DNA of 56,215 bases from Chloroflexi bacterium CSP1-4 (GTDB lineage: Bacteria > Chloroflexota > Limnocylindria > Limnocylindrales > CSP1-4). Positions 1 through 7,689 of the stretch are shown here, one piece after another. The stretch is taken from positions 1-56,215 of the forward strand of contig LDXM01000017.1 of NCBI GenBank assembly GCA_001443375.1. The letters run 5' to 3'. Both the position numbers and the translations under genes were made by a program. The notes beneath the pieces were generated by a model. The model was not told where the DNA came from and made no database searches. It saw only the letters and a list, made by a program, of their open reading frames with translations. Position 1 is the first letter of the stretch, and each line of letters begins with the position of its first letter.

Positions 1-2789
1 GCGAGGCCCTCCTCGTAGATCGGCACGACAACCGTCCAGGGGTCACCTCGGTCGGACCTCGTCAGCGGCAGGTTGATGTAGCAGCGAGCAAGCAGCGCCC
101 GGTCATCCGCCAGCCGGGCCATCTCGAAACTCTCCTCCAGGAGCTCGATGCCGTCGTCCGCGCGGCCGATCATGGTCCGCGCGAGACCGAGGTCATGGAG
201 CGCCCAGCGCAGGGCGTCGTCCGAGCCGCTCGCCCGAGCGTCGGCCACGGCCCGCTCGAGGATGGGCGCCGCATCAAGCGGGGACCCGGTTCGCCAGAGC
301 GTCCAGCCCAGGACACGCAGGAGGTCCGCCCGGCCACGGCTGGGCGGACCGGGCTCGAGGGCCGCGATCGCCGTGCGCAGCGTGGCCTGAGCCGTCTCGA
401 CCTGGTTCGCCTCGTATCGCGCCTCGCCGAGCGCCGCCTGCAGCCGGGCCCGGACCTGCCGATCGTCCTCGCTCGCGTCCGGGATGTGGTCGAACAGCTC
501 GATCGCTTCGGCGAAGATGCCGATCCGCTCGGCCGGGTCGGCCTCGTGCCAGAGATACGTGTGGTAGTCCGCCGCGAGCTGTGCTCGCTCGCGGGCCGGC
601 ACGCCCAAGCGCCGCGCCTGGTCGATAGCCAGACGCTGCCAGCGCTGGGCCGCAGGCAGCGCCGAGATCGACGCCGCGCGCCGGGCCGCGCGGGCGGCGG
701 CGCGGTAGGTGAGATCGCGCAGGCCGCGCAGGACCGCATCGTCTGGAGAGCCCGCCAACTCTTCCTCATACACGAGCGCAGCCGCCAGGTGCCCCGCGAC
801 GAGCTCCGAGAACTCGTCGATCCGATCTGCCAACGCCGCCTCCGCCCAGCCGGCGACCTCCGCGTGCAGGGTCGCCCGATCGCGCTTGGGCAGCGAGTCA
901 TAGGCCACGTCGCGCACGAGGACGTGGCGGAAGCCGAACTCCGCAGCGCCGGCGAGCGAGGACGGTTGGCGAGGCACCACGAGCTCCTTGACACGCAGGC
1001 GACGCAGGAGGTCGCCGGTCGGGCCCGGGCCGAGGCGGCTCAGGTGCGCCAGCAGGATGTCCCAGAAGATCCGCCCGATGACGGCGGCGTTCTGGGCCAG
1101 GCGCTTCTCGTCGCCCGGCAGCCCATCGAGTCGCGCGGCGAGCACCGCCTGGACCGAGGACGGCACCTCGACCTCCTCGACCGGCCGGGCCAGCTCCCAG
1201 GCCCCGTCGGCGAGGCGCAGGACGCCTCGATCGACGAACATCCGGATGAGTTCCTCGGCGAAGAGCGGATTGCCTTCCGCCAGGCCGACGACCCGCTCGC
1301 GGATGGCCGACGGCAGGCCGCCGGCCAGGAGACCGTCGACAAGCGAACCCGTCTCGGCGACCGTGAGTGGCTCGAGGACGATCGTCGACGCGTTCGAGAT
1401 ACCGCCGGTCCAGGTCGGTCGGCGGTCGAACAGCTCATGGCGAGCGAGGCAGAGGATGGCGATCGGGCCCTCGCCCCAGCGCGCGAGGTACTCGATGAAG
1501 TCGAGCAGCCCCTCGTCAGCCCAATGGATGTCCTCGAGCACGAGGACGAGCGGTGCCGCTGCGGCGAGGAGCCCCAGGTACTGGCTCCAGCCATCGACGA
1601 GTCGATCTCGAGCCAGTGCTTCCCCCTCGAGGCCGAGCGTGGCCAGCAGGGCGGTGCGGACCTCCGAGCCCGCGTCGTGGTCGAGTTCGACCAGCCGGGC
1701 ATCGAGCTTGGCGATGACCGCCGACGGCGCGTCATCGTCCGCCGCACGGACGTCGGCCTTGATCGCGTCGGCCAGGGCGGAATAGCTCGTCTGGGCGTAT
1801 GAGAGGCAGCGGCCCTTGCGCCAGTGGAAGGTCTCCGGCAGCCCGTCGAGGTACTTCTCGAGCTCCCAGGTCAGGCGCGACTTGCCCACGCCGGCGGCGC
1901 CTGCGACCGTGACGAGCTGCGGCCGACCGTCGGCGACAGCACGGCGGACCGTCTCCTTGAGGAGGGCCAACTCCTCGTCACGACCGATGAGCGGGGCCTC
2001 GATGCCCAGGGGGCTGCGGACGCCACCGCGGCGCGCCTTCACGGTCACGGCCCGCCAGGCGACGACGAGGTCCGCCTTGCCCTTGAGCTCCACGGGCGGC
2101 AGCTCCTCGTACTCGACCACGTCGCGCGTCGCTGCGTAGGTCGCCGCGCCGACGATGACCGTGCCCGGCTCCGCCACCGATTGCAGGCGCGCGGCAGTGT
2201 TCACCGCGTCACCGGTCACGAACAGGTCGCGGGCACCCGAGGCCCGATCGAGGTCGACGAGGACCTCACCGGTGTCGATCCCGATCCGCAGGCGCGGCCG
2301 CAGGTCCCCGGTGCCGCCAGCCTCCGCAAGGCTGCCGAGCGCGGCCTGCATCTCCAGCGCCGCTCGGACGGCCCGCTCGGGGTCGTCTTCGTGGATCGTC
2401 GGCACGCCGAAGACGGCCAGCATGGCGTCGCCGGCGAATTTCTCGATGGTGCCCTCGTAGCGTCGGATCTCCTCGCCCAGGCGCTCGAAGACGCGCCCGA
2501 CCAGCCTCGAGACGACCTCCGGATCGTGGCTTTCGCTCATCGAGGTGGACCCGACGAGGTCGGCGAAGAGCATGGTCGCGATCTTCCGCTCGCGGCCGGG
2601 CTCGGCGGGAGCGAGGCCTGGCCCCCCTGCCGGCGTCGTGGCCGCGGGTGCGCCGCAACTGGCGCAGAAGCGTGCGTCGGCGGGAAGGGCCGTGCCACAG
2701 TTCGAACACGCCGCCTCGACGGGCGTGCCGCAGCTGGGACAGAAGCGCGTGCCGGGCTCCAGCGCCCGGCCGCAGGAGCGGCAGGTCAT
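1..2789 (-). CDS. Zinc-ribbon / class III nucleotide cyclase / AAA ATPase / TPR regulator (partial, C-terminus off the window)
   Basis: The frame stays open from an ATG at 2789 to the window edge (929 codons), so the C-terminus is missing. Two zinc ribbons come first (Cys 3, 6, 17, 20 and Cys 28, 31, 42, 45). A class III cyclase domain follows, with metal-binding Asp77 in FADLVGS and Asp121 in KFAGDAMLAVFG; Lys117 and a Thr in VTGDAVN fit an ATP-type substrate pocket. Next is an AAA/STAND ATPase with Walker A GAAGVGKSR and Walker B LVLVLEDIHWAD, then helical TPR-like repeats to the edge. It probably makes cAMP or uses the cyclase fold as a sensor; the ligand is unknown. It is a paralogue of the gene at 20885-24100. 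The start has no Shine-Dalgarno but sits 6 bases after a TACCAT box. Family assignment is secure; the biological role is not. Confidence 0.9.
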   Translation of the reverse strand, partial: MTCRSCGRALEPGTRFCPSCGTPVEAACSNCGTALPADARFCASCGAPAATTPAGGPGLAPAEPGRERKIATMLFADLVGSTSMSESHDPEVVSRLVGRVFERLGEEIRRYEGTIEKFAGDAMLAVFGVPTIHEDDPERAVRAALEMQAALGSLAEAGGTGDLRPRLRIGIDTGEVLVDLDRASGARDLFVTGDAVNTAARLQSVAEPGTVIVGAATYAATRDVVEYEELPPVELKGKADLVVAWRAVTVKARRGGVRSPLGIEAPLIGRDEELALLKETVRRAVADGRPQLVTVAGAAGVGKSRLTWELEKYLDGLPETFHWRKGRCLSYAQTSYSALADAIKADVRAADDDAPSAVIAKLDARLVELDHDAGSEVRTALLATLGLEGEALARDRLVDGWSQYLGLLAAAAPLVLVLEDIHWADEGLLDFIEYLARWGEGPIAILCLARHELFDRRPTWTGGISNASTIVLEPLTVAETGSLVDGLLAGGLPSAIRERVVGLAEGNPLFAEELIRMFVDRGVLRLADGAWELARPVEEVEVPSSVQAVLAARLDGLPGDEKRLAQNAAVIGRIFWDILLAHLSRLGPGPTGDLLRRLRVKELVVPRQPSSLAGAAEFGFRHVLVRDVAYDSLPKRDRATLHAEVAGWAEAALADRIDEFSELVAGHLAAALVYEEELAGSPDDAVLRGLRDLTYRAAARAARRAASISALPAAQRWQRLAIDQARRLGVPARERAQLAADYHTYLWHEADPAERIGIFAEAIELFDHIPDASEDDRQVRARLQAALGEARYEANQVETAQATLRTAIAALEPGPPSRGRADLLRVLGWTLWRTGSPLDAAPILERAVADARASGSDDALRWALHDLGLARTMIGRADDGIELLEESFEMARLADDRALLARCYINLPLTRSDRGDPWTVVVPIYEEGL

Positions 2790-2795
2790 ACCGGC

Positions 2796-2801
2796 ATGGT
2801 A
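2796..2801 (-). promoter_or_regulatory. Candidate -10 box, leaderless start
   Basis: The minus strand reads TACCAT six bases before the ATG at 2789, so transcription would begin at or very near the start codon. No convincing -35 is visible. The same hexamer at the same distance recurs before other genes here, which is the main support. Confidence 0.45.
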
Positions 2802-2828
2802 TCCGCCGCCCCGCTCAGTGCGGCAGCC

Positions 2829-4469
2829 TCAGCCCGCAGATGGATCGACGTCCAGCCGCGGGAAGAGGGGCTCGGGCGTCCCCAGCGTTCCCGCCTCGCC
2901 GACGTGCGCTCCCCAGCGCAGCTCCTCGAGAAGCGCGGGGCCGCGGTTGCCATCGGCGCCGTAGCCGTAGTCGTGGCCGAGCTGTCCCAGCAGGCGCGGC
3001 GCGGTGCTCGGCATGAAGGGCGCCACGAGCAGCCCGAGCAGCCGGCACGTCTCGACCAGGTCGCCGAGGATGCCCCTCAGGCGCTCCCCCGCCGCCGGAT
3101 CACCTTCTCGCGCCGCCTTCGCGAGCACCCAGGGCTGCTCGGCGTCGACGGTGCGGTTCGCGTCGGCCACGAGCTCCGCGAACTCGGCCAGCGCCTCATG
3201 CAGGCGGCAGCCCTCGACGCGCTCGCGATAGCGCGCCACGGCCTCCGGCCAGCGTGCAGCCAGCGGTGCGTCGTCCGCCGGGCGCGGATCCGGCCGCTCC
3301 CCGCCGAGATAGCGGGCGGCCATCGAGACGGTGCGATTGACGAGGTTGCCGAAGTCGTTGGCGAGATCGGCGTTGTAGCGGCGCACGAACGAGTCCCAGC
3401 TCACGTCGCTGTCACGGTCGAAGGCCACCTCGCGCAGCAGGACGTAGCGGGCGCCGTCGGTTCCCAGCACGTCCACGACCGCGTTCGGGTCGAGGAAGTT
3501 GCCGCGGCTCTTGCTCATGCGCTCGCCCCGGACCAGCAACCAGCCGTGGATCCAGACCTTCCGCGGCGCCTCGATGCCGGCACTCCAGAGCATGGCCGGC
3601 CAGTAGATCGTGTGGAAGCGCGCGATGTCCTTGCCGATGACGTGCAGGTCGGCCGGCCACCAGCGCGCGAACTCGTCGGGCGAGTCGGGGAAGCCGGCGC
3701 CGGTGATGTAGTTGATGAGCGCGTCGTACCAGACGTAGATCGTGCCGGCCGCCGGGTCGGGCGTGCCGTCGGGCAGCAGCGCGTCCGAGCCGTCCTCGCG
3801 GATGGGGAACGGGATGCCCCAGCCGCCGGCCTCCTCGCGGCTGACGGAGAAGTCCTCGAGGCCCTGGCGGATGAAGCCGAGCATCTCGTTCCTGCGGTAC
3901 TCGGGCTCCACCCAGTCGGGGTGCTCGGCGTAGTGGCGCTCCAGGCGGTCCTGGTAGGCGGAGAGGCGGAAGAACCAGTTCTTCTCGGTCAGCCACTGCA
4001 GGGGCACATCGGGATGGTTGGGGCAGTGGAAGCCGGTCGCGTCCTCGATCAGGTCGCTCGCGGCCCGAAAGCCCTCGTTGGGGCAGTACCAGCCCTCGTA
4101 GGTGCCGAGATAGATGTCGCCGTTGCGATGGGCCCGGCGCACCATCTCCTGGGCGGCCCGCACGTGGTCGGGGTCGGTGGTCCGGATGAAGCGGTCGGGC
4201 GTGATGCCCAGCCGATCCTCGGAGGCCTTGAACAGCCCGACCATCTCGTCCACGAACTCCCGCGGCGCCAAGCCCCGCTCGGCCGCCTTCATGGAGATGT
4301 TCACCGAGTGCTCGTCGGTGCCGGTCAGGAAGCGCGTCGGCGTGCCGCACATGCGGTGCCAGCGCGCGATCACGTCCGAGCCGACGACCTCGTACAGCGT
4401 ATGCAGCCCGGGCTGGTTGTTGGCATACGCGATGGCCGTGGTGAGGTAGTAGCGGGAGCGGTCGGGCAT
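2829..4469 (-). CDS. metG: Methionyl-tRNA synthetase (divergent form)
   Basis: 546 residues. Class I tRNA synthetase that charges tRNA-Met in the cytoplasm. The start MPDRSRYYLTTAIAYAN is at 4469; an upstream extension in the same frame is Arg-rich shadow sequence of the protease gene. The fold-defining stretches are present (FLTGTDEHS, RMSKSRGNF near residue 318, NFFRL-type aromatic segment, FGNLVNR). Two things are odd. The HIGH signature, normally PHLGH or PHIGH, reads PGLHT at residues 20-24. The zinc knuckle keeps a CPNH half but the other half is CPNE instead of CxxC. No C-terminal tRNA-binding EMAP domain is present. It stands alone, with a TACCAT box 9 bases upstream and no Shine-Dalgarno. 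MetRS family membership is clear; whether it is the sole housekeeping enzyme cannot be told from this window. Confidence 0.93.
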   Translation of the reverse strand: MPDRSRYYLTTAIAYANNQPGLHTLYEVVGSDVIARWHRMCGTPTRFLTGTDEHSVNISMKAAERGLAPREFVDEMVGLFKASEDRLGITPDRFIRTTDPDHVRAAQEMVRRAHRNGDIYLGTYEGWYCPNEGFRAASDLIEDATGFHCPNHPDVPLQWLTEKNWFFRLSAYQDRLERHYAEHPDWVEPEYRRNEMLGFIRQGLEDFSVSREEAGGWGIPFPIREDGSDALLPDGTPDPAAGTIYVWYDALINYITGAGFPDSPDEFARWWPADLHVIGKDIARFHTIYWPAMLWSAGIEAPRKVWIHGWLLVRGERMSKSRGNFLDPNAVVDVLGTDGARYVLLREVAFDRDSDVSWDSFVRRYNADLANDFGNLVNRTVSMAARYLGGERPDPRPADDAPLAARWPEAVARYRERVEGCRLHEALAEFAELVADANRTVDAEQPWVLAKAAREGDPAAGERLRGILGDLVETCRLLGLLVAPFMPSTAPRLLGQLGHDYGYGADGNRGPALLEELRWGAHVGEAGTLGTPEPLFPRLDVDPSAG

Positions 4470-4478
4470 GGGAGCCCG

Positions 4479-4484
4479 ATGGTA
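4479..4484 (-). promoter_or_regulatory. Candidate -10 box of metG
   Basis: TACCAT on the minus strand, ending 9 bases before the metG ATG. Together with the lack of a Shine-Dalgarno this suggests a leaderless or very short-leader mRNA. No recognisable -35. Confidence 0.4.
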
Positions 4485-4501
4485 GCAGGGCGCCCTCGGG
4501 C

Positions 4502-5323
4502 TCAGCGGCGCGGGTTGTCGGCCACCGCGGCGAGGATGGCCTTGGCCTCGAAGGGCGTGAGACCGGGGTGCTTCGAGGCCAGCAGCGCCGCCAGGCCGGC
4601 CATGTGCGGCGCGGCGAAGCTGTTGCCGGTGGCCACCGTCATGCCGCCGTCGCGCCAGGCGATGGGCACGTCCACGCCCCAGGCCCCGAACTCGACCGGC
4701 GGCGAGGGGTTGTAGTAGAAACGCCACGGGTCGGGCTCGTCGTGGGCGGCCACCGAGAGGACCGAGCTGAAGAGCGAGGGATAGCTCGGGCCGGGCACGT
4801 TGTTGGCGGCGCAGACGAGGAGCACGTTGCGGAAGTACGCCGCGTCGGCCAGCTCGTGGAAGACGCCGAACATCGCCTCGCTCTTCGAGGAGAGGCTGAG
4901 GTTCGCCACCCGGACGCCGTGCTCGAGCGCCCACTCGAGGCCGGCCGCGAAGGCGGGCCCCTTGCCGCGCAGGTCCGAGCCCAGGACGCGCACCGACACC
5001 AGCTCCGCCTCCGGCGCAAGGCCCAGGATGATTCCGCCGCAGGCCGTGCCATGACCGAAGAGGTCGCCGTGGTCGTCGGCCACCACGTGCGGCTCACCGG
5101 CCTTGTCCAGTTCCACCGCGACACTCTCCGCCACGCGTCCGTGGAGGGCCGGATGGTCCGACTCCAGGCCGCTGTCGAGGATCGCCACCCGAACCCCTCG
5201 GCCCGTGGCTCCGCCGAAGGCCCAGTCGCGGTCGATCGTCTCGAGCGGCGGAAGGCGCGTCAGCCGGTCCCGCGCCGCCGCCGAGAAGGGTTCCGACCAG
5301 GCCGGGACGAGGGCGTCGGTCAC
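4502..5323 (-). CDS. Subtilisin-like (S8) serine protease without signal peptide
   Basis: 273 residues, GTG start. Catalytic residues are in S8 order and context: Asp50 in VAILDSG, His91 in GHGTACGG, oxyanion-hole Asn174 in CAANN, and Ser235 in GNSFAAPHMAG. There is no N-terminal signal peptide, no obvious I9 propeptide and no C-terminal domain, so it is a minimal catalytic domain probably acting in the cytoplasm. It is the third gene of an operon: crp-like (6119-6814), GAF (5333-6115), then this gene after 9 bases. That context suggests signal-controlled proteolysis of a specific substrate or maturation of a peptide. Substrate unknown. Catalytic assignment is strong; the role is inference. 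Confidence 0.93.
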   Translation of the reverse strand: MTDALVPAWSEPFSAAARDRLTRLPPLETIDRDWAFGGATGRGVRVAILDSGLESDHPALHGRVAESVAVELDKAGEPHVVADDHGDLFGHGTACGGIILGLAPEAELVSVRVLGSDLRGKGPAFAAGLEWALEHGVRVANLSLSSKSEAMFGVFHELADAAYFRNVLLVCAANNVPGPSYPSLFSSVLSVAAHDEPDPWRFYYNPSPPVEFGAWGVDVPIAWRDGGMTVATGNSFAAPHMAGLAALLASKHPGLTPFEAKAILAAVADNPRR

Positions 5324-5332
5324 CCCGCGCCT

Positions 5333-6115
5333 CTACGCCCGACGGCGCGTCGGCGCCGCGTAGCGGACGAGCACCTCGAGCAGGTCACCGACCAGGCCGA
5401 GCTCGCGCTCGCCGAGGGACTGCAGGCGAGCCAGGCGATCGACGAGCGTCCAGAAGGGGCTCTCCTCGTCCGGGTCGAGCCCGTCGGTCGCCGCGGAGAC
5501 GATGGCCTCGATGGCCGCCGCGTCGAGCTCGTCGCCGGCGAGGCGACCGAGCGCCTGGTGGAGCAGCTCGTCGAGGTCGCGCTGGATGCGCGTGGCATGG
5601 ATGGCCGCCGCGGCCTGTGCGGCGAAGACCCCGAGCAGCTCCATGTCGCGCAGCGAGAACGTCGGGGAGCTGCGCTTGTCGAGGAGCTGCAGCACGCCGA
5701 CGGTGCCCCGCCCGTGCTGCTCGACGAGCGGCACGGCGGCGATCGAACGCGGCACGTAGCCCGTCCGCTCCGCGGTCTTGCGATCGAAACGGGGATCGCT
5801 CGTGACGTCGGAGAGGGCGAGCGGCTGGCCGGTGGAGAAGACGAAGCCGGCGATGCCCTTGCTGGGCGCCACGGACAGGCCGATGGCCCCGGCGCCCTGC
5901 TCGCCGGCCGCGACGCGGAACTCGAGGCGGTCCGGGTCGCGCTCGAAGATGGCGATGGAGGCCGCCTCGGCGTCGAAGAGTGTGACCGTGGCATCCACGA
6001 TCGACTGGAGCAGGGCGGTCTCCGGATCGCCCTGAAGCCGGCGCGCGATGCTCGCCCGCCGCGCAGCCGCGCGCAGGACCTGCAGCTCGGCCGGGTCGGG
6101 AGTCGGCGTGGTCAT
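5333..6115 (-). CDS. GAF-domain sensory protein
   Basis: 260 residues. A GAF domain covers about residues 35-180 (typical stretches AASIAIFERD, GIAGFVFSTGQPLALSDVTSDPRF, AVPLVEQHGRGTVGVLQLLDK, LRDMELLGVFAAQAAAAI). A helical tail of about 70 residues follows and carries no output domain: no kinase, GGDEF, HD or DNA-binding motif. It lies 3 bases after the Crp/Fnr regulator and 9 bases before the S8 protease, so the three are almost certainly co-transcribed. It probably binds a small ligand (cyclic nucleotide, haem or other) and transmits it by protein contact, perhaps to the protease or regulator; that is inference. The ligand cannot be deduced from sequence. Confidence 0.88.
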   Translation of the reverse strand: MTTPTPDPAELQVLRAAARRASIARRLQGDPETALLQSIVDATVTLFDAEAASIAIFERDPDRLEFRVAAGEQGAGAIGLSVAPSKGIAGFVFSTGQPLALSDVTSDPRFDRKTAERTGYVPRSIAAVPLVEQHGRGTVGVLQLLDKRSSPTFSLRDMELLGVFAAQAAAAIHATRIQRDLDELLHQALGRLAGDELDAAAIEAIVSAATDGLDPDEESPFWTLVDRLARLQSLGERELGLVGDLLEVLVRYAAPTRRRA

Positions 6116-6118
6116 GGC

Positions 6119-6814
6119 TCAGCGCTCCGCGCGGCGGGTGAGGCGATCGACGTCCACCACCACAAGCGTGTCCCGCTCGATGCTGATGAGGCCCTCGTCG
6201 ACGAGCCCGCTGAGCAGCTTGTTCACGCTCTGCCGCGTGCCGCCGATCATCGCGGCGAGGTCCGACTGCGTGTACGGCCAGTCGAGGCGCACCTCGCCGC
6301 GGGCGCCGGGAGCCTGCTCCAGGGCCAGCCGCGTCAGCCGCATGGCCAGCCGTCCGGCGAGGTCGAGGAAGTGCAGCTCCTCGACGTGGCCAGTGAGGCG
6401 GCGCAGCTCGGCCACCAGGCCGGCCAGCAACGCGTCGCGCAGGAGCGTGTCGCGGTCGAGCAGCTCCTGGAAGGTCGAGCGCGGCAGGACCAGCGTCTCG
6501 GTCGGCTCGAGGGCGGTCGCGGTGGCCGAGTGCGGCGCGCCGTCAAGGAGCGCCAGCTCGCCGAAGAAGTCCCCCGGGCGGAGCGTGGCGATGATGGCCT
6601 CGTCGCCCTCAGCCGAGGGCAGCACGATCTTCACGGCGCCGCTGGCGATGATGTGCAGCGAGTCGCCCGGATCGCCTTGGTGGAAGATCACCTCGTTGCG
6701 GCGGAAGCGCCGGCGACGCAGGGCGCGGGCGACCTCGCCGAGGACCGCCCCGTCGGCGCGCGCGAAGAGCGCACAGGCGCGCAGCCGCTCGACCGCGAAG
6801 CCCTCGTCCGTCAT
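6119..6814 (-). CDS. Crp/Fnr-family transcriptional regulator
   Basis: 231 residues from the ATG at 6814, chosen because GGGGAGGG lies just upstream; a further in-frame ATG at 6853 would add 13 residues but lacks such a site. An N-terminal cyclic-nucleotide-binding beta barrel (GDPGDSLHIIASGAVKI, PGDFFGELALLDGAPHSATA) is followed by a dimer helix and a C-terminal winged helix-turn-helix (YTQSDLAAMIGGTRQSVNKLL). Where CRP has the phosphate-binding Arg (usually PRSAT), this protein has His95, so cAMP binding is uncertain. There is no Fnr-type Cys cluster. It leads the crp-GAF-protease operon and diverges from the small gene at 6992, with a palindrome in the shared upstream region that it may bind itself. 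Confidence 0.93.
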   Translation of the reverse strand: MTDEGFAVERLRACALFARADGAVLGEVARALRRRRFRRNEVIFHQGDPGDSLHIIASGAVKIVLPSAEGDEAIIATLRPGDFFGELALLDGAPHSATATALEPTETLVLPRSTFQELLDRDTLLRDALLAGLVAELRRLTGHVEELHFLDLAGRLAMRLTRLALEQAPGARGEVRLDWPYTQSDLAAMIGGTRQSVNKLLSGLVDEGLISIERDTLVVVDVDRLTRRAER

Positions 6815-6868
6815 GCGACCCTCCCCGTGCGTTTCGTCGCCATCATCGCGCACGACGGCGGCCGGTGT

Positions 6869-6885
6869 CGCGTGTTTGACACGCG
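6869..6885. promoter_or_regulatory. 17-base palindrome, candidate Crp/Fnr operator
   Basis: CGCGTGT-TTG-ACACGCG, a perfect 7-base inverted repeat with a 3-base centre. It lies 55 bases upstream of the crp-like start and about 107 bases upstream of the divergent small gene. Its size and symmetry suit a dimeric regulator, most simply autoregulation by the adjacent Crp/Fnr protein. It is not the E. coli CRP or FNR consensus. Confidence 0.45.
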
Positions 6886-6991
6886 GCGGGTCGGAATGAC
6901 CGTTGATTCACGCCCACATCAGAGGCAATCTTCAGGCACCGGTCGGAGCCGACGGCGCGGCCGGCAGGATGAGGACCGAAGGAGACGATCG

Positions 6992-7174
6992 ATGAGCACG
7001 AAGCGACCGGAGAAGCCGGCGGACGACGCGGAGGACGTGGAGGGCCACGGCTACCTGCTCGACCCGATCATCGCCCGGCAGATGTCGCGTGATCGGTCGG
7101 CGGAGATCGAACGGGCGGCTCGTGAAAGGGCTCGCCAGAAGGAAGCCCGCCCCAACAAGCAGCACCAGGACTGA
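6992..7174 (+). CDS. Small charged protein of unknown function (60 aa)
   Basis: ATG at 6992 with a good Shine-Dalgarno (AAGGAGA, about 8 bases upstream); TGA at 7172-7174. The protein has an acidic N-terminal part ending in EDVEGHGYLLDP, then a strongly charged segment likely to be helical (SAEIERAARERARQKEAR) and a polar tail. No signal peptide, membrane segment or Cys. A strong hairpin terminator follows within 35 bases, supporting a single-gene transcript. It diverges from the crp-GAF-protease operon across about 177 bases. I do not recognise a named family. The leader-like acidic start and nearby S8 protease would allow a precursor-peptide idea, but there is no modification enzyme nearby. 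Confidence 0.7.
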   Translation: MSTKRPEKPADDAEDVEGHGYLLDPIIARQMSRDRSAEIERAARERARQKEARPNKQHQD

Positions 7175-7205
7175 CCGCCGCCGGGTGCACTCAGCGCAGG
7201 AGAGG

Positions 7206-7235
7206 AAACGACCGGACCGCGAGGTCCGGTCGTTT
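7206..7235. terminator. Strong bidirectional-type hairpin between convergent genes
   Basis: AAACGACCGGACC and its exact complement GGTCCGGTCGTTT flank a GCGA loop, a perfect 13-base stem. The outer A/T run serves either direction: the plus transcript ends in CGTTTGG and the minus transcript also ends in CGTTT. It sits between the small plus-strand gene (stop 7174) and the minus-strand gene ending at 7265, so it may stop both. Confidence 0.8.
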
Positions 7236-7264
7236 GGCGTTCAGGGCGGCCGCTGAGCGTTCTT

Positions 7265-7666
7265 TCAGGCGCCGTTCTCCTCGGTCGGCGCCTCGGCCTC
7301 GGCGGGCGCCTCGGGGGCGACTGCGGCCGGCGCCGCTCCGTTGCCATCGTGCTCAGCCTCGCCGGTGGCCCGGCGCAGGTCGGCCGCCATCTCCTTGCCC
7401 TTCACGGCGACCAGGGCGCCGAATTCCTGGGTCTTCACGGCCGCCTTCTGCGCCAGCGGGCCAGCCTTCTCGCCGGCCACCGCGGCCAGCTCGGCGGCCT
7501 TGGCGGCGACCTCGCGGACGACCGGCGCCGCCTGGCGGCTGATGTCGTCGATCATGCGTTGGAGCTGTGCGGCCCAACTCTCGCCGCCCGGGGCACGTTC
7601 GGCGCCGGGGTTCTCCGTGGCCGGCTCTGCAGGGGTCTGGGGGATCGTGGTCTGCTCGTCCATCAT
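7265..7666 (-). CDS. Ala-rich helical protein, phasin/apolipoprotein-like, unknown function
   Basis: 133 residues; start ATG-ATG at 7666 with GAGGA about 6 bases upstream. The middle (about residues 30-100) is an uninterrupted amphipathic Ala/Lys/Glu helix with AAKAAELAAVAGEKAGPLAQKAAVKTQEF-like spacing; both ends are low-complexity Pro/Glu/Ala. No signal peptide or transmembrane segment. The composition resembles phasins and other granule- or membrane-surface-coating helices, but this is a composition argument only. It lies 46 bases after the purine operon stop, with a hairpin between, so it may be partly read through from that operon. It is convergent with the small gene at 6992. Confidence 0.65.
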   Translation of the reverse strand: MMDEQTTIPQTPAEPATENPGAERAPGGESWAAQLQRMIDDISRQAAPVVREVAAKAAELAAVAGEKAGPLAQKAAVKTQEFGALVAVKGKEMAADLRRATGEAEHDGNGAAPAAVAPEAPAEAEAPTEENGA

Positions 7667-7689
7667 CGGCGTCCTCGCGGGCTGTGCTG

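Noticed and set aside
1824-4715. Open plus-strand frame of 963 codons opposite the cyclase and metG genes
   Set aside because: Its translation is Arg/Gly/Ala/Val-rich without any motif, while the opposite strand carries complete conserved proteins. Long antisense frames are expected at this GC content.
4470-4934. N-terminal extension of metG
   Set aside because: The in-frame extension is Arg-rich shadow of the protease gene; the MetRS N-terminus MPDRSRYYLTTAIA begins at 4469.
4568-7174. Open plus-strand frame of 868 codons that ends with the small protein at 6992-7174
   Set aside because: Only the last 60 codons have a ribosome binding site and make sense; the rest is antisense to the protease, GAF and Crp genes.
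6992-7174. Lanthipeptide-type precursor matched to the S8 protease
   Set aside because: No Cys, no Ser/Thr-rich core, and no modification enzyme or transporter nearby; kept only as a question about a substrate or partner.
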